Shown here: piece by piece, positions 58,800 through 64,000 of the stretch | How positions within the stretch are numbered: position 1 is the stretch's first letter | Layout: the number at the start of each line of letters is the position of its first letter | Source of the DNA: Oscillospiraceae bacterium | GTDB taxonomy: Bacteria; Bacillota; Clostridia; Oscillospirales; Oscillospiraceae | DNA length: 64,000 nt | Direction: 5' to 3' | Assembly (NCBI GenBank): GCA_017461585.1 | Contig: JAFTYM010000004.1 | Location: forward strand, 1 to 64,000 | Translations under genes and position numbers: made by a program | The notes under the pieces: model-generated | Database searches by the model: none | What the model saw: only the letters and a program-made list of their open reading frames with translations | Told to the model about the DNA's origin: nothing

Positions 58800-58871
58800 G
58801 TATTTGATTGTACAATTTATCGTTTAATTTAACAAAAAAGTATTGTATTATAATCAAGGAGGCTGAAAAGC

Positions 58872-60866
58872 TTGTATACCTATCCCGATAAAAACGATAT
58901 GCTGACAATTCAGCTTATCATGGGTGTTTCTGAAGGCAATTACTGGGGTGAAAGTGAAAATGAGATCCTAAAGGTTGCTCTCGACACAGTAAAAAGCTAT
59001 GATAATCCGAAAATGCTGGATTGCGGCTGCGGTCAGGGCAGACTTTTCCCCATTTTTGCACCTCATGTTCAAAGCATCTACGCTCTTGAACCCGACACTC
59101 AGCGCTACAGCATCGCAGTCGATTCTGCAGCAGCTTTGTCCGAATATGATATAGCCGTTAAAAATAACGACTCATCCTCCTTAAACCGGGATCAGGAATT
59201 TGATATTGTGCTGTCCAGCCATGTGCTCCAGCATATTCCCGAATCTGTTGCAGACTCCATGATCGCCGACATTGCTGCCCACACAGCTCCAGGAGGATGC
59301 ATCATCGTCACAACCACACATACAGACAGAGCCGAAGATATACTCACTATGGAGTATTTTAAAGACGGCAAGCGTGTATGCGACGAGGTAGATGAGGAAA
59401 CCTTTAAAGAGAGCTTTTCCAAAGAGGGCGTTCTCCCTGTCCGTCTCTTTGCAGACGGCTCGGTTCCAAAGCTCTTTGCAAAGCACGGATTTGACAAAGT
59501 CTCCGCCAAGCGTTATTTCCACTACTACGTCCCCGGCGAAACACAGACCGCGAGAACAGACATTGAAAAAAACGCACAGGGAGACGATAAAGGCGCAAGA
59601 GACATTCTCTTTATCTTCCGCAGAAGCGCAGATGTTGAGGGCGACAATGTCCGCATGGATGCATGCATCAGCTTTCAATACAGCTTCAGCTTAAGTGATT
59701 TTCCTCAAAAAGCACCTTTTAACGACAAGTACTATCTGCTCCATACAAAGCTTGCCACAGCATTTCCCGGCAGCATCGCCCAAAACGATCCCGAGGCTGT
59801 AAGCGATCCTGTCTTCCGCGATCTTACAACAGCTCAGAATTTCCTTCACGGAGGCGGCACACCTTTTGACTGTCTGCGCTTTCTGATCAAAGGATTTTAC
59901 CTCAAGTTTGTTGAAACGGAAATGTATGAGACTGCAATCCTTCTCACATTTTTCCCCGAGTTCAACACGGCAACGCTTATGTTCTGCTTTGAGGTAAACG
60001 ATGCCACAACAGACGAGCTGGTGTATTACCGTCAGATTTTCTCAGGTGCGGCAAAATTCCGCTCCAAAGACGGTGAGGAAAACTGTCTTTGGGATTGGTT
60101 CCACAAAATAATCAAGCCTTTGGGCAAGGTCTCAGACATTGACCAGACCTACTTTATGGAGCTCAAGGCAATGCACCCCTACACAGACTTAAATGAAGTC
60201 ATCGAAAAAGAATCCCGCAGACTTTATGGCATCATATGCGGCGACGAGGGTTGGGAATACGTACCCGAGGAACTGGCAAGATATCGTATAGACAACCAAT
60301 GGGGCAGCCGTAATTTCGTAAGATTTATCGTCTTCGGCAGCAACGCCATGCTCTTGAACTTCAACCGACTTAAGCCGGGCATGGACTATGTTGAACATCA
60401 GCGCGCCTTCGGCGAGGCTGTTTACGGCGGAGCAAATCCCTATTTCCTTATGAACTCCAATGTAGCAGGAATAAACCACGGTATCATCTTCTCTCAGGAG
60501 ACGGTTTTCGTTATCAAAACCATCGCAAACCGTGTTCTCAACAGACAATCGGGCTTTGCTTCTTTCACATCAAATAAGCTCGGAGCTGAAATCAGCAAAA
60601 CCAAGAAGTTCCGTTCGGAGCTTATCACAATTTTAAACAGAGTCGAAAACCTGGGTATTACAGAAATCGGCGAGCTTGAGCAAATGCTTCTGCGCAGTTA
60701 TAAGATCACACCGCTTATAGACAGCATTAAATATCTGCTGGAACTGCTGGAATCAGAACTCGACTTGCTGTACCAGCAGAGTACTAACCGATTGGTCAAC
60801 ATCCTGACTATCGCCGGTCTTATTCTCTCTGTAATTGATGTCCTCTCAGGTTTAGGCTTGATATAA
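58872..60866 (+). CDS. Methyltransferase fused to a large unknown domain and C-terminal membrane helix
   Basis: 664 aa. Residues about 1-230 are a class I SAM methyltransferase (MLDCGCGQGRLFPIF, LSSHVLQHIPE). Residues about 240-640 match nothing I recognise; notable blocks are FLHGGGTPFDCLRFL, YRIDNQWGSRNFVRF and YRQIFSGAAKF. The end has a helical stretch (LLELLESELDLLYQQS) and a hydrophobic segment (ILTIAGLILSVIDVLSGLG), placing it at the membrane. The start is TTG with AAGGAGG 10 nt upstream. It stands alone ahead of an OhrR-like regulator. Confidence 0.7.
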   Translation: MYTYPDKNDMLTIQLIMGVSEGNYWGESENEILKVALDTVKSYDNPKMLDCGCGQGRLFPIFAPHVQSIYALEPDTQRYSIAVDSAAALSEYDIAVKNNDSSSLNRDQEFDIVLSSHVLQHIPESVADSMIADIAAHTAPGGCIIVTTTHTDRAEDILTMEYFKDGKRVCDEVDEETFKESFSKEGVLPVRLFADGSVPKLFAKHGFDKVSAKRYFHYYVPGETQTARTDIEKNAQGDDKGARDILFIFRRSADVEGDNVRMDACISFQYSFSLSDFPQKAPFNDKYYLLHTKLATAFPGSIAQNDPEAVSDPVFRDLTTAQNFLHGGGTPFDCLRFLIKGFYLKFVETEMYETAILLTFFPEFNTATLMFCFEVNDATTDELVYYRQIFSGAAKFRSKDGEENCLWDWFHKIIKPLGKVSDIDQTYFMELKAMHPYTDLNEVIEKESRRLYGIICGDEGWEYVPEELARYRIDNQWGSRNFVRFIVFGSNAMLLNFNRLKPGMDYVEHQRAFGEAVYGGANPYFLMNSNVAGINHGIIFSQETVFVIKTIANRVLNRQSGFASFTSNKLGAEISKTKKFRSELITILNRVENLGITEIGELEQMLLRSYKITPLIDSIKYLLELLESELDLLYQQSTNRLVNILTIAGLILSVIDVLSGLGLI

Positions 60867-60904
60867 AACATTTATAATATTACCGACAGGAGTGAACATT
60901 CATC

Positions 60905-61345
60905 ATGAGCAATAAGTATGACTGCTTAAAACTCGAAAACCAGCTTTGTTTCCCCCTTTACGCTTGTTCCAAGGAAGTTGTCAAAAGATATCGTCCTTAT
61001 CTGGACGCTATCAATCTGACCTACACTCAGTACATCGCTATGATGGTATTTTGGGAGCATAAGATTCATAGCGTAAAAGAACTTGGCGAAAAACTGTATC
61101 TCGACTCCGGTACACTTACACCTGTACTCAAGAGTCTGGAAGCCAAGGGCTTTGTCAAGCGTTATCGCTCTCCCGCTGATGAACGTGTTCTTCTGGTAGA
61201 ACTCACAGAAGAGGGCGCAGCTCTTAAGGATAAGGCAGTTGAAATACCTCAGCTCATGGCAAACTGCGTAAAGCTCTCTTCCGAAGAGGCTCTCCAGCTT
61301 CACGGTCTTCTCACCAAGATTCTTGGCGGCCTTGAAGAGTGCTGA
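60905..61345 (+). CDS. MarR/OhrR-type redox regulator
   Basis: 146 aa winged helix. KLENQLCFPLYACSKEVVKRY matches the N terminus of OhrR, with the peroxide-sensing Cys in NQLCF (about residue 15) and a second Cys at about 21. Recognition helix DSGTLTPVLKSLEAKGFVKR, wing DERVLLVELTEEG. OhrR proteins repress peroxide-resistance genes until the cysteine is oxidised. No ohr gene is here; the neighbour is an enoate reductase with possible AATT-type operators in its promoter. Confidence 0.85.
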   Translation: MSNKYDCLKLENQLCFPLYACSKEVVKRYRPYLDAINLTYTQYIAMMVFWEHKIHSVKELGEKLYLDSGTLTPVLKSLEAKGFVKRYRSPADERVLLVELTEEGAALKDKAVEIPQLMANCVKLSSEEALQLHGLLTKILGGLEEC

Positions 61346-61359
61346 GAACATAAATAACG

Positions 61360-61392
61360 AAACCGCAGAAATGATAGATTTCTGCGGTTTTT
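61360..61392 (+). terminator. Terminator after the MarR/OhrR gene
   Basis: AAACCGCAGAAA/TTTCTGCGGTTT hairpin with a 7-nt loop followed by T residues. Confidence 0.88.
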
Positions 61393-61408
61393 GTTTGGTA
61401 TAAAATTG

Positions 61409-61453
61409 TTGTGGAAGCAGAAGTTTCAGAGTATAATGCAATTATAATTACTT
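61409..61453 (+). promoter_or_regulatory. Promoter and possible OhrR box of the enoate reductase
   Basis: TTGTGG (61409-61414), a 17-bp spacer, TATAAT (61432-61437). Directly after the -10, GCAATTATAATTAC (61438-61451) resembles the AATT-rich palindrome recognised by OhrR-type repressors. Confidence 0.5.
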
Positions 61454-61483
61454 TGATCCCATAAAACCGAGGAGGAACCTGTT

Positions 61484-63424
61484 ATGTCAAAGAAAGAATT
61501 CCCCAACCTTTTAAGTCCTTTGAAAGTGCGCGGTCATATTCTGAAAAACCGCATCATGTCCGCTCCCAATATGCTTTTCCACACAGTTGACGGCCGTCCT
61601 ACAGATTATTACACAGGTTATCTTGAGCACAAGGCCCGCGGCGGCGCTGCCATCGTAAACCTTGGTGAAGTCTCCGTCGGCGACGGCGGAAACCACACAC
61701 CCGAGATGATTAAAAACCGCGACAATCTGCCCCTTTTCGCAGAGCTGGCTGCCGCTATCCACGAGCACGGAGCTATCGCATCTGCAGAGCTTACCCATGG
61801 CGGCATGCGCGGAAAGCCTGAATTTAACCGTGAGATAATGCCCATGGGTCCTGTGGAGAGCGTATGTATGTACGACGGCAAGACATACAGAGCTCTTGAA
61901 AAAGAGGACATGGAGCTTATCTGCAAGCAGTACGCTGACACAGCAGAATATATGATTTCCGCGGGCTTTGACACAGTTCATGTTCACTTCGGACACGGCT
62001 GGCTTCCCGCACAGTTCCTCTCTCCTTTAGTCAATACCCGTACAGATGAATTCGGCGGCTCCTTTGAAAACCGCATGCGCTTCCCCATGATGATTTTAAA
62101 AGCTGTCCGTGAGCGTCTTGGTAAAGACAGACTTATCATGATGCGCCTTTCCGGCTCTGAGAGAGCAGAAGGCGGCTTTACAGCAGAGGACATGGCAGAA
62201 TTCCTGTCCCATGCTCAGGAGTATATCGACCTTGTTGAAGTTAGCTGCGAAGTGTTTACTTACAACATGGCTTCCACTTACCGTCCTTTGGGTGTAAACA
62301 CAGAGTTTTCCGAAATCATCAAGAAAAGCGGCAAGGTACATATCCCCGTTTACACAGTAGGCTCTGTAATCTACCCCGAGCAGGCTGAGGAGATAATCGC
62401 ATCAGGTAAGGCAGACGGCGTTTCCATGTCTCGTGCCCTTATCGCTGACCCTTATCTGCCCGAAAAGGCACTTTTGGGCAAAACCAATGACATTACCCCC
62501 TGTCTCAGATGTCTTAACTGCACCGACGGCGACAACGCAGACCGTCACTTTATGTGCAGCGTCAACCCCCTTATTGGCCGTGAAGCAAGACTCGGCTTTG
62601 GCGAGGATATCGGAAAAGCCAAGGTCAAGAAGACAGTTTTAGTCATCGGCGGCGGTATTTCCGGTATGGAAGCTGCAATCACAGCCGCAGAACGCGGACA
62701 CGAGATCATTCTCTGCGAAAAGAGTGACAAGCTGGGCGGACTTTTAAACTTCACAGACACAGACAGCTTAAAGCACGATTTGAGAAGATACAAAGACTTC
62801 ATGGTCGCAAAAACACTGCGCTCCAAGATAGAAGTTATGCTTAACACAGAAGCAACAGCCGAACTTGTCAAAGAGCTTGGAGTAACAGATGTTATTCTTG
62901 CAGCAGGATCCGTTCCCAAAGCCCCCACATACATAAAGGGCTACGAGAAGGCATATCACGCAATGGATATGTACTTAAATCCCGCACTGCTTGAGGGCAA
63001 GAAGAACATCGTCATGATCGGCGGCGGCTTGGTGGGAACAGAAGCAGGTCTTCACCTGAGAAACCTCGGATATGAGGTAACTGTTCTTGAGCTTGACGAG
63101 AGAGCTTTCAGAGACGCACGCGGCGTATATCTCTTCGGTCTTATGCAGACCATTGACGAGCAGAAGCTTAACATCATAACAGGCGCAAAGTGCACCGAGA
63201 TAACAGAAGGCGGTGTTACCTACGAAAAGGACGGCGAGACACTTACAGCTAATGCCGACCTGGTTCTTTACGCTGTTGGTATGCAGAGCTGTGATGAACT
63301 CTATTTCGACCTTGCAGAGCTTGAAGTAAAGCTCGCCATTACAGGCGACTGCAAGAAACCCGGCAAGGTTACAGGCGCTGTACACGACGGTTTCTTTGCA
63401 GCTCTCGATGTCGGCAGAATTTAA
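61484..63424 (+). CDS. FMN/FAD/[4Fe-4S] enoate reductase (old yellow enzyme family)
   Basis: 646 aa. An FMN TIM barrel covers about 1-350 (SPLKVRGHILKNRIMSAPN, HVHFGHGWLPAQFLSP, RTDEFGGSFENRMRFP); cluster cysteines lie in CLRCLNCTDG...FMCSVNP; the FAD domain is VIGGGISGMEAAITAA; the NAD domain is MIGGGLVGTEAGLHL. The order matches 2-enoate reductase, FldZ cinnamate reductase, 2,4-dienoyl-CoA reductase and BaiCD-type bile-acid enzymes. It reduces an activated C=C bond in anaerobes; which one is unknown. GAGGAGG precedes the ATG. Confidence 0.9.
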   Translation: MSKKEFPNLLSPLKVRGHILKNRIMSAPNMLFHTVDGRPTDYYTGYLEHKARGGAAIVNLGEVSVGDGGNHTPEMIKNRDNLPLFAELAAAIHEHGAIASAELTHGGMRGKPEFNREIMPMGPVESVCMYDGKTYRALEKEDMELICKQYADTAEYMISAGFDTVHVHFGHGWLPAQFLSPLVNTRTDEFGGSFENRMRFPMMILKAVRERLGKDRLIMMRLSGSERAEGGFTAEDMAEFLSHAQEYIDLVEVSCEVFTYNMASTYRPLGVNTEFSEIIKKSGKVHIPVYTVGSVIYPEQAEEIIASGKADGVSMSRALIADPYLPEKALLGKTNDITPCLRCLNCTDGDNADRHFMCSVNPLIGREARLGFGEDIGKAKVKKTVLVIGGGISGMEAAITAAERGHEIILCEKSDKLGGLLNFTDTDSLKHDLRRYKDFMVAKTLRSKIEVMLNTEATAELVKELGVTDVILAAGSVPKAPTYIKGYEKAYHAMDMYLNPALLEGKKNIVMIGGGLVGTEAGLHLRNLGYEVTVLELDERAFRDARGVYLFGLMQTIDEQKLNIITGAKCTEITEGGVTYEKDGETLTANADLVLYAVGMQSCDELYFDLAELEVKLAITGDCKKPGKVTGAVHDGFFAALDVGRI

Positions 63425-63509
63425 ATTAAAGGTTCTCATTGCTTTTTGCAGCATACCGTTGACAACGCGCTTTACAAGCAACAAATTTGATTATTAAATT
63501 CTCTAACAG

Positions 63510-63552
63510 AAAAGAGACCAAGAGATAAAACTTATCTCTTGGTCTCTTTTTC
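63510..63552 (+). terminator. Terminator after enoate reductase
   Basis: AAAGAGACCAAGAGATAA/TTATCTCTTGGTCTCTTT with a 3-nt loop and T run; an 18-bp stem. It also faces the gene at 63673. Confidence 0.9.
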
Positions 63553-63672
63553 ATTGGGAGGTTTTGTTATTAAATTGTTTGTTGCTTAATAATCATGTAG
63601 GACGGAAAGATATATCTGTTCTTCACCTTATGCAAGCACACCTCCCGCACACCTGCAGTGGGGCAAACAAAA

Positions 63673-64000
63673 TTAACAGTCGCTGCTATATTTTAAATGT
63701 ACCAGCATGTTCAAAACTTCTGATACCGTCGGGCAGCCGGCTGCCCGTTCTTTCATAAACTCCTCAAAAAATAACGGCATTTTCATATTTAAGGATCCCA
63801 GCGCTTCCCGCATAGAACGTTCGATACAGATCATACTGTTTCTAAAATGCACCGACATCGGATGATATACATACTTTATCATATGATCAATCCGTTCAGG
63901 AGCTTCGCTGACAAGACACAGCGCGTATGTGTAGTATCTATATACATTTCTATCGTCGTATATTTCCAATTCCTTCAGAAACATATCTACTTTGTCAAGT
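63673..64000 (-). CDS. Partial gene: Spo0A C-terminal-domain-like protein
   Basis: Runs off the right edge: the minus-strand frame stays open beyond the ATG at 63984 to base 64000, so the true start may be outside. About 108 residues are visible. KYVYHPMSVHFRNSMICIERSMREAL follows the spacing of the Spo0A DNA-binding domain (a YP...IA..F.TT...VERAIRHAI pattern), preceded by YRYYTYALCLV and ended by PTVSEVLNML. A sporulation-factor-like DNA-binding role is inferred; several core residues differ from true Spo0A, so it is probably a divergent paralogue. Confidence 0.55.
   Translation of the reverse strand, partial: LDKVDMFLKELEIYDDRNVYRYYTYALCLVSEAPERIDHMIKYVYHPMSVHFRNSMICIERSMREALGSLNMKMPLFFEEFMKERAAGCPTVSEVLNMLVHLKYSSDC

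Overview
The window looks like chromosome of a spore-forming, anaerobic Clostridia bacterium, probably an Oscillospiraceae-type gut Firmicute. Evidence is the spoIIAA-spoIIAB-sigF operon, a Spo0A-C-like gene at the right edge, a GerS-like lipoprotein beside alr, T-box leaders on alaS and valS, Gram-positive signal peptides, strong Shine-Dalgarno sites, and oxygen-sensitive enzymes (radical SAM, aldehyde:ferredoxin oxidoreductase, enoate reductase). The taxonomic call is inference; no rRNA or tRNA gene was seen.

Layout. 1-11.8 kb: a divergent molybdenum/tungsten-cofactor-type cluster (xdhC and a methyltransferase leftward; methyltransferase, NTP transferase-HD, radical SAM and CoA ligase rightward), then a HAD phosphatase, a 4x[4Fe-4S] protein with an AOR-family tungsten enzyme, an SDR, a YjjG-type nucleotidase and a pseudouridine synthase. 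11.8-17.6 kb: repeats, a small XRE repressor with paired operators facing a small membrane protein, a URO-D family protein, an aldehyde dehydrogenase, MazF and a HIT protein. 17.6-23.4 kb: an nnr-gerS-like-alr operon, an acyltransferase and an acyl-ACP thioesterase. 23.5-27.3 kb: a secreted dockerin-bearing glucosaminidase next to a membrane-anchored cohesin protein. 27.8-35.6 kb: a complete leftward arginine operon, argG-argH-argC-argJ-argB-argD-argF. 35.9-41.9 kb: MATE pump, CBS protein, T-box-alaS, HIT, HAD. 42.0-48.6 kb: a Zn dehydrogenase with split transketolase, SDR, thioesterase, phosphoesterase and a membrane-bound XRE regulator. 48.6-54.3 kb: T-box-valS, the sigma-F operon, a PAP2 phosphatase. 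54.3-64 kb: a repeat-rich gap with two very small genes, pcrA, an EamA transporter, a methyltransferase fused to an unknown membrane domain, an OhrR-like regulator, an enoate reductase, and the partial Spo0A-C-like gene.

Most striking observations. (1) A structured element occurs three times (about 60-232 on the minus strand, 12839-13117 and 27405-27681 on the plus strand). Its stems are kept by compensatory base changes, and each copy lies downstream of a gene on the same strand. Two copies carry terminal inverted repeats and sit inside or between other hairpins, so a mobile, hairpin-targeting element derived from or carrying a structured RNA is possible. (2) The adjacent cohesin and dockerin proteins suggest a two-piece system that docks a peptidoglycan hydrolase at the membrane. 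(3) Two neighbouring leftward genes share an identical 24-bp promoter block. (4) A second, 228-bp inverted-repeat element lies between the valS T-box terminator and valS.
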